Source: Planctomycetota bacterium
Lineage (GTDB): Bacteria > Planctomycetota > Planctomycetia > Pirellulales > UBA1268
Length of the DNA: 38,393 bases
Direction: 5' to 3'
NCBI GenBank assembly: GCA_003670915.1
Contig: QWQH01000104.1
Span: 1-38,393 of the forward strand
Positions 32,193-38,393 of the stretch are shown here, piece by piece. The translations under genes and the position numbers were made by a program. Positions within the stretch are counted from its first letter, which is position 1; each line of letters begins with the position of its first letter. The notes beneath the pieces are model-generated. The model saw nothing but the letters and a program-made list of their open reading frames with translations. It was not told the DNA's origin and searched no databases.

Positions 32193-32222
32193 GCCAGAAA
32201 AAGATTTTTTCTTTGGCTTTTT
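32191..32222 (+). terminator. terminator after the histidine kinase, possibly bidirectional
   Basis: AAGCCA (32191-32196) pairs with TGGCTT (32214-32219). Inside, an A-rich and a T-rich strand can extend the stem with a small bulge, and a short T run follows. It begins within the kinase stop codon and faces the convergent small gene, which it may also serve. Confidence 0.6.
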
Positions 32223-32235
32223 AACACCTGACGCT

Positions 32236-32490
32236 TTACGCGACTTTTCGTAGCACGTCGCGGCCGGCATCAATCGATCGACCCAAACGCCGACGACCAT
32301 TCGGCAATGGCGAATCTGATTCGATGAGCGTGGCTTCCTTGCGTACGGTCAGCCGATCCCGCAGGGATTGTGCCAAGGCAGGGCCAATATCTTCCTCGCG
32401 TGCTCGCGTGCCAACATCTTCGACCGCGTCAGCCAGTCCAAGCACAACGTTCTGCCGAACCCCCTCGCGCAACCACTGAAAAAAACTCAT
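32236..32490 (-). CDS. small hypothetical protein
   Basis: An 84-residue protein not recognised by function. It starts MSFFQWLREGVRQNVVLGLADAVEDVGTRAREEDIGPALAQSLRDRL, probably amphipathic helix followed by more helix, then a polar Lys/Arg-rich end. AAGGAGAG lies just before the ATG, a strong ribosome binding site that argues for a real gene. It is 79 bases after the PP2C phosphatase gene on the same strand and could be co-transcribed with it. No cysteine, signal peptide or membrane helix is present. Confidence 0.7.
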   Translation of the reverse strand: MSFFQWLREGVRQNVVLGLADAVEDVGTRAREEDIGPALAQSLRDRLTVRKEATLIESDSPLPNGRRRLGRSIDAGRDVLRKVA

Positions 32491-32569
32491 GCCGGCTCTC
32501 CTTGAAAATCGTCGCTGTCGGAACGCCTCAACCTTTCGTCTCGATCGCCTCCACGATGTATCGGCAGAG

Positions 32570-34423
32570 TCACTTCATCGAATCAACGACACGCTTGCCG
32601 CGAACAGCGCTCGGCTTTGGGGCAACCGAGGACCTTTCCGCAGCGGCTGACTTCTGGGCAGGCTGTGCAGTCGCCGGTTGCTCCGCAACCCTTCCCACGC
32701 ACACAAGGCACATATCATCGCTGCGGTTTTGTCCTGCGGCGTGCCGCTCCACGTCCCCCAGAATACGACGGCCAATTCCCTGAGCTGTCTTCTCGGTAGC
32801 GTTGACTGGATCGGCAAGCACCCCCAGCAGCCTGGCAAGGCCGTACGGGTGATTTTCGTGATCCATGGCCTCGCTAATGCCGTCGGTGTAAAAGACAAGC
32901 AGCGTTCCTAGCGGGACATCAACATCCAGCGAAGTATACTGATACTCCGGATCGACTCCTAGCGGCAGGCCTGCCTCGTCGGCACCGATAGCCTCCACGT
33001 GGCCAGCAGCATCCCTCATAAAAACGGGGGGGTGTCCGGCAGTAACAACCGTGATGCGATGCAATGCCGGATCCAGAACGGCCACGATGAGGGTTGCGAA
33101 GCGATCGTCCCAACCGCTGCGACAAAAGCTCTCGTTGATTCGCGACACAGCCCCCGCGACATCGGGCTCGCTGGCAAGACAGTATCGTACATCGGCCGAG
33201 AGCGCTGCCATCACCAGCGCCGCCGAAACTCCCTTGCCAGAGACGTCGGCCAGCACCACAGCGAGGCGTCGGTTCGGCAAGGGCACATAGGCGAAGAAAT
33301 CGCCGCCGATTTGATGGGCTGGTTCGTAGAAATCAAAGACCTCATAGCCCACGATCTCGGGTGGTTTCGCCGGCAGAAGCCCCTGCTGCACGCGGTGAGC
33401 TAATTCAAGATCCCTCTTCAGTTGTTCCTGACCGATTCGATCGTCGTAGGCGAGTGCTTGCTCAATCGCTTGGGCCACTTGCCCAGCCACTCCAGCAAGC
33501 AATTCCAGATCATTTTGACAAAAAGCACCACCAGCATCGCGAGAGTCAATGTGAATAACCCCCAGCACGCTGCCGCCACTACCGATAAACGGCACCAGCA
33601 TCACGGACCTGATTTGACAGTCGACGACACTGTCGCTGGCGTTAAACCTGCTGTCAGCCCCCGCATCCGCCGAGAGGATTGCACGCCGCGACTGCACCAC
33701 TTTGTTGATCAGCGAAAGGCTCAAGCGAAGCGGCCCAGATTCAGGCACGCCGTTCATCTTGCGTGCGCGAAGAACAAATCGCCTCGACTTGGAATCCGCC
33801 AGCAGCACAAACCCTCGTTCGACCTTAGGAAAAAGAACAAACAAACTATCGAGTAACCGTGGCAGCACCTCGTCAAGCGACAGCAATGCGCCGATCGCCC
33901 GACCGATATCCCGCGCAGCTTGAAGCTTTGCCGGGACATGCACCTCCATCTCCTCGTCCCCCTTGGGCCGGACTCCAGCGATATCAACCTGCGATAGGAT
34001 CACTGAATCGCCACGCTCTGAATCGATAATATCGTCCACCAAAACGTGCCCCCGCAACACGCCCTCCGGCGACACTGTATCCTCACCAACAGCCACTCCA
34101 CTCGAACGGGCGGGGCGCTGCGACGAAAAGAGCATGCGCTGATCACAAATCAGCACCTCATCTCCCTCTGTGAGTTGCTGTCTGCCCGTGACCAAACGGC
34201 CGTTGACCGTCGTGCCATTTCGGCTGCGCAGGTCCTCGACGCATACGGTGTCGCCGTCGACAGACACTGCGGCGTGCTGACGACTCACCGCCGATGCATC
34301 GACCACAATGTCGCAGGCCGGATGCCGGCCAATGACCATTCGCTTTTTTGCAATACGAATCCGTTCCCCAGCGCGGGCGCCCGTTCTGAACTCGAGATAA
34401 TAGTGGGACAAAAAATCTGACAC
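32570..34423 (-). CDS. FHA-GAF-PP2C (SpoIIE/RsbU-type) serine phosphatase
   Basis: Taken from GTG 34423, the protein has 617 residues. Residues 9-90 form an FHA domain (MVIGRHPACDIVVD, VSRQHAAV, LRSRNGTTVNG), a phosphothreonine-binding fold with its key Arg, Ser and Asn present. Residues 165-325 form a GAF domain (DEVLPRLLDSLFVLFP, VMLVPFIGSGGSVLGVIHIDS). A coiled linker leads to a PP2C domain: LELAHRVQQGLLPAKPP, YEPAHQIGGDFFAYV, VVLADVSGKGVSAALVM, LVFYTDGISEAMD, RSDDMCLVCVG, with all metal-binding aspartates kept. It should dephosphorylate phosphoserine/threonine on a partner such as an anti-sigma antagonist; none is nearby. The frame is open to a TTG at 34525, but no ribosome site supports it. 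Confidence 0.9.
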   Translation of the reverse strand: MSDFLSHYYLEFRTGARAGERIRIAKKRMVIGRHPACDIVVDASAVSRQHAAVSVDGDTVCVEDLRSRNGTTVNGRLVTGRQQLTEGDEVLICDQRMLFSSQRPARSSGVAVGEDTVSPEGVLRGHVLVDDIIDSERGDSVILSQVDIAGVRPKGDEEMEVHVPAKLQAARDIGRAIGALLSLDEVLPRLLDSLFVLFPKVERGFVLLADSKSRRFVLRARKMNGVPESGPLRLSLSLINKVVQSRRAILSADAGADSRFNASDSVVDCQIRSVMLVPFIGSGGSVLGVIHIDSRDAGGAFCQNDLELLAGVAGQVAQAIEQALAYDDRIGQEQLKRDLELAHRVQQGLLPAKPPEIVGYEVFDFYEPAHQIGGDFFAYVPLPNRRLAVVLADVSGKGVSAALVMAALSADVRYCLASEPDVAGAVSRINESFCRSGWDDRFATLIVAVLDPALHRITVVTAGHPPVFMRDAAGHVEAIGADEAGLPLGVDPEYQYTSLDVDVPLGTLLVFYTDGISEAMDHENHPYGLARLLGVLADPVNATEKTAQGIGRRILGDVERHAAGQNRSDDMCLVCVGRVAEQPATAQPAQKSAAAERSSVAPKPSAVRGKRVVDSMK

Positions 34424-34630
34424 CGGACGCTCGCTCGTGATGAATGGTTGCTCGTAGCTGTTCTGGTCGTAGCACTCGTCGGGAATTTGGCTACGGCCCC
34501 GCCAACGACCGGAATTGCCTCGCAACGGACCAGCAGGTACGCTCAGTGGGCCGCATTCGACGCACTGGACTTTTCAACATCATACAACCCCATACTGGAT
34601 CTATCCTAGACGCATAGCTTTTTTGTTTTT

Positions 34631-34701
34631 TGGGGAATTGTGTAACGGTAGCACGACTGGCTCTGAACCAGTTAGTCTAGGTTCGAATCCTAGTTCCCCA
34701 A
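34631..34701 (+). tRNA. tRNA-Gln (anticodon CTG)
   Basis: Acceptor TGGGGAA pairs with TTCCCCA; the D arm region is TTGTGTAACGGTAGCAC; anticodon stem ACTGG/CCAGT with loop CTCTGAA (CTG); T arm CTAGG-TTCGAAT-CCTAG; discriminator A at 34701. CCA is not encoded. The T-A first pair and 71-base length fit bacterial glutamine tRNAs. Confidence 0.95.
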
Positions 34702-34770
34702 CTTGACTCCCCAATGTCGTTCCCCAATTTTCCAACGCTCGCGTAGGTTCCGAAGGCGTTGCGTCTGCTT

Positions 34771-35877
34771 ATGGTCGAGCCACCCGTTTCACTTCCGATG
34801 CCCACCAGCGAACATCGGGTTTTGCTGATCGACGACCAGCGGATGATTGGTGAGGCCGTGCGGCGCATGCTCGCCAGCCAACCAGACATGGTTTTTGAGT
34901 TCTGCCGCGAGGCCAATGTGGCCTTTGATGTGGCAATCGCTTTTAGACCCACCGTCATCCTGCAAGACCTCGTGATGCCCGGCATCAGCGGCTTGGATAT
35001 GGTGCGACGATTCCGCGGCGTCCCGGCCACCGCGAATGTCCCAATCATCGTGCTTTCGGCAATGGAGGAGGCTGTCGTCAAAGCTCAACTCTTCGAGTCG
35101 GGGGCCAGCGACTATCTCGTAAAACTGCCGGATCAGATTGAACTCATTGCACGGATCCGCGTTCATTCGGACGGTTTTCACCGACTGCTTGAACGGAATG
35201 CCGCTTTTGCAGCGCTCGAGCAATCGCTCGTTGACCTCAAACACGAGCAGGAAAAATCCGAGCGACTGCTTCTTAATATCCTACCGGAAAAGATTGCTGA
35301 AAGGCTTAAAAATGGCCAATCCACGATCGCGGAAAGCTTTCCTTGCGCGACAGTCATGTTTGTGGACCTCTGTGGTTTTACGGAGTTTTCACAGCGTGTT
35401 GACGCCGAGCATCTGGTTTCGATGCTGGATGAGATTTTCTCAACATTCGATCAGTTAGCGCGCATTCACGGCGTCGAGAAAATTAAGACGATCGGCGATG
35501 CCTACATGGCGGTTGCCGGCATACCCGTGGCTCGCCACGACCATGCTGAGGCCGTTGCGGCAATGGCACTCGGGATGCTCAAATCGTTTCGTGGCGTGAT
35601 GCAAAGCCGAGACCTTTCCCTTGAAGTGCGGATCGGCATCCACTCTGGGCCCGTGGTTGCCGGAGTGATCGGTCGGCATAAGTTCACCTACGATCTCTGG
35701 GGCGACACCGTCAACCTCGCCAGCCGCATGGAGTCGCACGGTGAACCATCCCGGATTCATATTTCGCAGGCCACCCGCGATCTCCTCAAAGACACATTTC
35801 AGTTCGCCGATCGGGGCGAAATCACAGTCAAAGGCAAGGGCACCATGCACACATGGTTCCTGCTTGGCAAGACGTAA
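34771..35877 (+). CDS. response-regulator class III adenylate cyclase
   Basis: From ATG 34771 the protein has 368 residues. Residues 15-130 are a receiver domain with the acidic pair D21-D22, phosphoacceptor D66 (ILQDLVMPG) and K118 (YLVKLPD), all intact. A helix ending LLLNILPEKIAERLK is the usual cyclase transducer. The catalytic domain has both metal aspartates, D199 (MFVDLCGFTEF) and D243 (KTIGDAYMA). The ATP-selecting pair is K239 and D308 (YDLWGDTVNLASRM), and the transition-state pair is N315 and R319. All features point to ATP, not GTP, as substrate. It should make cAMP when phosphorylated by a histidine kinase. A TTG at 34759 is an alternative start. tRNA-Gln lies 69 bases upstream, and corA is convergent. 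Confidence 0.95.
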   Translation: MVEPPVSLPMPTSEHRVLLIDDQRMIGEAVRRMLASQPDMVFEFCREANVAFDVAIAFRPTVILQDLVMPGISGLDMVRRFRGVPATANVPIIVLSAMEEAVVKAQLFESGASDYLVKLPDQIELIARIRVHSDGFHRLLERNAAFAALEQSLVDLKHEQEKSERLLLNILPEKIAERLKNGQSTIAESFPCATVMFVDLCGFTEFSQRVDAEHLVSMLDEIFSTFDQLARIHGVEKIKTIGDAYMAVAGIPVARHDHAEAVAAMALGMLKSFRGVMQSRDLSLEVRIGIHSGPVVAGVIGRHKFTYDLWGDTVNLASRMESHGEPSRIHISQATRDLLKDTFQFADRGEITVKGKGTMHTWFLLGKT

Positions 35878-35886
35878 TTACGTCTT
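35869..35886. repeat. 18-base perfect palindrome joining two convergent stop codons
   Basis: AAGACGTAA is followed by its exact reverse complement. The left half contains the cyclase stop TAA (35875-35877). The corA stop (35885-35887, minus strand) begins in the right half. No T tract lies on either side. Confidence 0.85.
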
Positions 35887-36973
35887 AATGCCAACGCTTG
35901 AGCCAACCGCGGCGGTAGAAAAAAGCAATCATACCAACGGTTGTTGTTGCCATGAGGGCCATCGCTACCGGGGCTCCGTAGCGGTAGGAAAGCAGCGGCA
36001 TGTTCCATGGGGAGTTGGTGTCAAAATTCATGCCGTAGTAGCCGGTAATAAATGTGAGCGGCATAAAAATCGTTGCGATCACGGCAAGCACCTTCATCAC
36101 GTCGTTCATGCGATTGTTGAGGCTCGCCAGATAGATGTCTCGCAGGTCGCTGCTGATCTCGCGATAACTCTCCATGAGGTCCAGCAACTCCATAGCGTGG
36201 TCGTAGGAATCGCGAAAATGAGCACGGGCCAGATCGCCCACCAGCGGGGTCGGCTCTCGGCCCAACGTGTGAAGCAAATCGCGAGTCGGCCAGAGCGCCC
36301 GCCTGAGCGTCATAAGATCGTTGCGCACATCATGAATCCGCACAAGTGACTCACGAGAAGGGTTGTTCATAGCCTCTTCTTCGGTCGCTTCAAGCCGATC
36401 GCTCAACTGCTCAAGCACTGGAAAATAGCCATCGATTACCACATCAAACAGAATCGCGCACAGCGTGTCGGCACCGCCGTGGCTGATCCGCGTGCGGCCC
36501 TGCCGGATCCTTTGACGCACGCCCGCAAACCCATCAATTGCGAGCCGCTCCCGAAAAGTAATCACATAGCGGTCGCCCAAGAAAATACAGACTGGGTCAG
36601 TGACGATTGCCTCGGACTCAGATCGTGCCATGCGGGCAGCGATCAAAACCTGGTGCCCAAACACCTCAACTTTTGGGCGCTCGTCAGGCGTCACGGCATC
36701 TTCAAGAGCCAATGCGCTGATGTCAAACACGCTGCCGATCATGCGAATCGTTTCGGCATCTTCCAAACCCTCAATGTCGATCCAGACCACGGGCCACTTC
36801 TCGCGAGCAACCGTCAACTCTTCTGGTCGCAGCACCGTTGATTCCGCCCACGCTTCGCCGTCACAGGCAATCATTCGCAGGATGGATGGACCTGCCACCA
36901 TCGCGGCGTCAGTTGCAATGCCATGCTCCGACTGCCGGTTCCGCCGGCGACGACTGCGTCTGCGATTCGACAT
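35885..36973 (-). CDS. corA: magnesium/cobalt transport protein CorA
   Basis: The 362-residue protein is a CorA family divalent cation channel. A large cytoplasmic funnel domain (WPVVWIDIEGLEDAETIRMIGSVFDISALALEDAVTPDERPKVEVFG) leads into long helices (YREISSDLRDIYLASLNNRMNDVMKVLAVIATIFMPLTFITGYYGMNFD). The GMN selectivity motif is at 314-316, followed by the second membrane helix and a basic end RRGWLKRWH. The first 16 residues are almost all Arg, Asn and Ser (SNRRRSRRRRNRQ), an unusual extension that could contact RNA or membrane. I start at ATG 36973, which has GAAGG nine bases upstream; the ATG at 36988 has none. It converges with the cyclase and diverges from the ATP synthase operon. Confidence 0.95.
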   Translation of the reverse strand: MSNRRRSRRRRNRQSEHGIATDAAMVAGPSILRMIACDGEAWAESTVLRPEELTVAREKWPVVWIDIEGLEDAETIRMIGSVFDISALALEDAVTPDERPKVEVFGHQVLIAARMARSESEAIVTDPVCIFLGDRYVITFRERLAIDGFAGVRQRIRQGRTRISHGGADTLCAILFDVVIDGYFPVLEQLSDRLEATEEEAMNNPSRESLVRIHDVRNDLMTLRRALWPTRDLLHTLGREPTPLVGDLARAHFRDSYDHAMELLDLMESYREISSDLRDIYLASLNNRMNDVMKVLAVIATIFMPLTFITGYYGMNFDTNSPWNMPLLSYRYGAPVAMALMATTTVGMIAFFYRRGWLKRWH

Positions 36974-37019
36974 GGATACCGCCTTCATGCGGGATACGTG
37001 AATAAGAGTTGATCACGAT

Positions 37020-37054
37020 ACCAGCGGAGCCGCATGGGGGTCGACCCCGCTGGT
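37020..37054. promoter_or_regulatory. overlapping inverted repeats between corA and the ATP synthase operon
   Basis: ACCAGCGG (37020-37027) and CCGCTGGT (37047-37054) form a perfect 8-base inverted repeat. Inside it GGGGTCGACCCC (37037-37048) is a 12-base perfect palindrome sharing two bases with the right arm, so the two hairpins exclude each other. The region ends 31 bases before the first ATP synthase operon gene and could be an operator or leader structure. Confidence 0.45.
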
Positions 37055-37085
37055 CAGAGAACACCAGAGACCATAGGCTGCTGCC

Positions 37086-37313
37086 ATGATCCGTGCCCCT
37101 GATCCTTCCCCGATTGGCGATGCCTTGGCGTGGGCCGCTCGCATCATGGCTATTGGCATAGTGATGTTTGTGCCCGGAGTGATTGGCACCTGGCTGGACA
37201 AACGCTATGAGCTTGGATTCCTCGGGCCGGCTTGTTTTTTACTCGGGCTCTCAGCATCGCTCATATGGCTCGTGAAAATAGGGGGGAATTCAAAAAATCG
37301 GCGGAGCGGTTAG
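37086..37313 (+). CDS. AtpZ/AtpI-like small membrane protein
   Basis: A 75-residue protein with two membrane helices: AARIMAIGIVMFVPGVIGTWLDKR and FLGPACFLLGLSASLIWLVKIG. The GTWLDKRYxLGFLGPACFLLG pattern is that of the AtpZ (putative F0F1 ATPase subunit, N-ATPase AtpQ-like) family encoded at the head of ATP synthase operons. Such proteins aid c-ring assembly or carry Mg/Ca. Position before the second small gene and atpB supports the call. It is shorter than most full AtpI, so AtpZ is the better name. Confidence 0.82.
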   Translation: MIRAPDPSPIGDALAWAARIMAIGIVMFVPGVIGTWLDKRYELGFLGPACFLLGLSASLIWLVKIGGNSKNRRSG

Positions 37314-37418
37314 GATACTTTTCGATCGTACGTCCACACCAACCGGAACTCCCTTCAACACAGTCAACAATTGACCCTCACAAATTGACCCACATTGATC
37401 CCAAGGATTCGCCAGATT

Positions 37419-37892
37419 GTGTGTGCCGCCCCTAGGTTTCTCAACCAGAATTTCTGGACCGTGGTTGAATCATCCCGTGCACGGTCGACGCTGCTGGGAG
37501 GTTGCACGCTGCTGCTGGTCTGGGGGGCTGCCGTGGCGGTGGCCCTGTCTCTCGACGACGGACGCCCACTCTGGCGAGAGTCTGTCGCATTCGCCGCTGG
37601 TACCTGCCTGATTGGATCTCTCGGCGGCTGGTGTACGACGCGCTTCTTCGTGGGCAGCCCATCCCTCGCTGTGGCAGGAGCAATGGCTGGCCTGTTGCTG
37701 CGCGTGATGATTCCTTTAGCCGCCTTAGCGTGGCTTCAAACACGGGGCACTTTCCTGGCGTTGGCTGGTGCCGGTGGCCTGCTGACGGCATTGTATCTCA
37801 CACTCCTTGCCACAGACATTCTTCTGCACATCATGATGTCGCCGGCAATCGCTGAGCGTTTGAGAACCGTAGAACAAAACAAACCGCTATAG
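37419..37892 (+). CDS. AtpI-like membrane protein (ATP synthase subunit I type)
   Basis: About 157 residues with four hydrophobic helices: STLLGGCTLLLVWGAAVAVAL, SVAFAAGTCLIGSLGGWCTTRF, VAGAMAGLLLRVMIPLAALAWL and LALAGAGGLLTALYLTLLATDILLHIMM. The four-helix plan and its place directly before atpB match ATP synthase protein I, an assembly factor for the c ring. Sequence motifs are weak, so the call leans on context. The start is uncertain: GTG 37419 has AAGGA eleven bases upstream; TTG 37395 and GTG 37458 are alternatives. Three short AATTGACCC-like repeats (37369-37402) precede it. Confidence 0.7.
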   Translation: MCAAPRFLNQNFWTVVESSRARSTLLGGCTLLLVWGAAVAVALSLDDGRPLWRESVAFAAGTCLIGSLGGWCTTRFFVGSPSLAVAGAMAGLLLRVMIPLAALAWLQTRGTFLALAGAGGLLTALYLTLLATDILLHIMMSPAIAERLRTVEQNKPL

Positions 37893-37953
37893 TGCTGGTC
37901 TCTTTTTCTGCCAGAACACTTTCACGACCACACGACTCGCCGAGGAGCTTTTG

Positions 37954-38393
37954 ATGTCAGCGAATCCCATCTATCACTTAAAAGACTGCTACTTCTTCGA
38001 AGTGCCCAAAGCACTTTGGCGGCAGGGCTATCAAACACTCAATGACGTGCCGGAGTTTTTGCGAGTGGGACATCCCGACATTTCTGACGTGCAGGCGTTT
38101 AACCGAGCGATGGATGGGAAAATCCTCATTCCACAACCGTTTGCTGAACTGGAAAGCCTCTACGCGGTGAAGGCGGGCTCCGGCTTTGGAATCTCCAAAT
38201 ACATGCTTTTAGAACTCCTTGTGGCCGCCGTGATGCTGGTGCTATTTGCATGGGTTGCGTCGCGACTGCGGTCGGGCGCAGCCCCCAAAGGCAGGTTGTT
38301 GAATCTCTTTGAGTCAATGCTCGTGTTTGTGCGAGACACAATTGCTCGACCGGCCATCGATGATCCGCACCCTCATGCCGACGCCCACGGCCG
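37954..38393 (+). CDS. atpB: ATP synthase F0 subunit a (3' end beyond window)
   Basis: The first 146 codons of subunit a are present and the rest lies outside the window. GAGGAG sits seven bases before the ATG. The N-terminus NPIYHLKDCYFFEVPKALW has the HxKD...FEVP pattern, followed by an insertion of about 50 residues (FLRVGHPDISDVQAFNRAMDGKILIPQPFAELE) before the first helix (ISKYMLLELLVAAVMLVLFAWVASRL). Then comes GRLLNLFESMLVFVRDTIARPAI, the conserved NxxExxxxFVRDxIAxPxI block of subunit a. Subunit a forms the proton half-channels beside the c ring. A DPHPHADAHG stretch at the cut end is His-rich, as often seen in planctomycete subunit a. Confidence 0.95.
   Translation, partial: MSANPIYHLKDCYFFEVPKALWRQGYQTLNDVPEFLRVGHPDISDVQAFNRAMDGKILIPQPFAELESLYAVKAGSGFGISKYMLLELLVAAVMLVLFAWVASRLRSGAAPKGRLLNLFESMLVFVRDTIARPAIDDPHPHADAHG

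Overview
The window looks like chromosomal DNA of a Gram-negative planctomycete, probably near the Pirellulales. This is inferred from gene content, not from rRNA. Pointers are an ExbB-ExbD pair followed by an anchored squalene-hopene-cyclase-like protein, a BON-domain envelope protein with a proline/glycine/methionine-rich tail, a small helix-turn-helix-like protein of a type I associate with planctomycetes, a HemN-like radical SAM protein with the CYFRVY variant, and a tRNA-Ile/tRNA-Ala pair with no rRNA beside it. An LPS-type heptosyltransferase implies an outer membrane. There are no insertion sequences, phage genes, CRISPR arrays or rRNA genes. Genes are dense and nearly all intact, and only the first and last are cut by the window ends.

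Layout. 1-3.8 kb: a HemN-like protein, a sugar-phosphate-isomerase-like TIM barrel, and the 7-deazaguanine genes queF (-) and queC-queE (+), whose start codons are only 18 bases apart. 3.8-11.1 kb (-): a compact run read as rpsR, hotdog thioesterase, ABC ATPase, 1221-residue FtsX-type permease, heptosyltransferase and 10-TM transporter, with three stop/start overlaps. 11.2-13.7 kb: an RRM protein with a polyglycine tail and its own terminator, a small regulator-like gene, tRNA-Val and two TatA-like genes. 13.7-19.3 kb (-): the ExbB/ExbD/toroid operon, a lipoprotein, the BON protein with a perfect terminator, and a small membrane protein. 19.4-24.3 kb: a TlpA-like thioredoxin protein, tRNA-Ile, tRNA-Ala, a minimal GGDEF protein and typA/bipA. 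24.3-28.9 kb: a class II cyclic-nucleotide phosphodiesterase and a cyclic-nucleotide-binding MscS channel (one operon), rpsU, nadC and a ComEA-like protein. 28.9-37 kb: uvrB, a PAS histidine kinase, a small protein, an FHA-GAF-PP2C phosphatase, tRNA-Gln, a receiver-adenylate cyclase and corA. 37-38.4 kb: the start of the F-type ATP synthase operon (two small membrane genes, then atpB).

Two groupings stand out. First, the protein encoded after exbB-exbD has a TonB-like SxxxH membrane helix, a Pro/Ala/Glu-rich spacer and an alpha/alpha-toroid. It reads like a TonB/TolA analogue whose working end is a terpene-cyclase-like fold. Second, a response-regulator adenylate cyclase, a cyclic-nucleotide phosphodiesterase and a cyclic-nucleotide-binding mechanosensitive channel lie within 12 kb, with a histidine kinase and a PP2C phosphatase between them. 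That is a plausible make-sense-destroy cAMP circuit acting on a channel.
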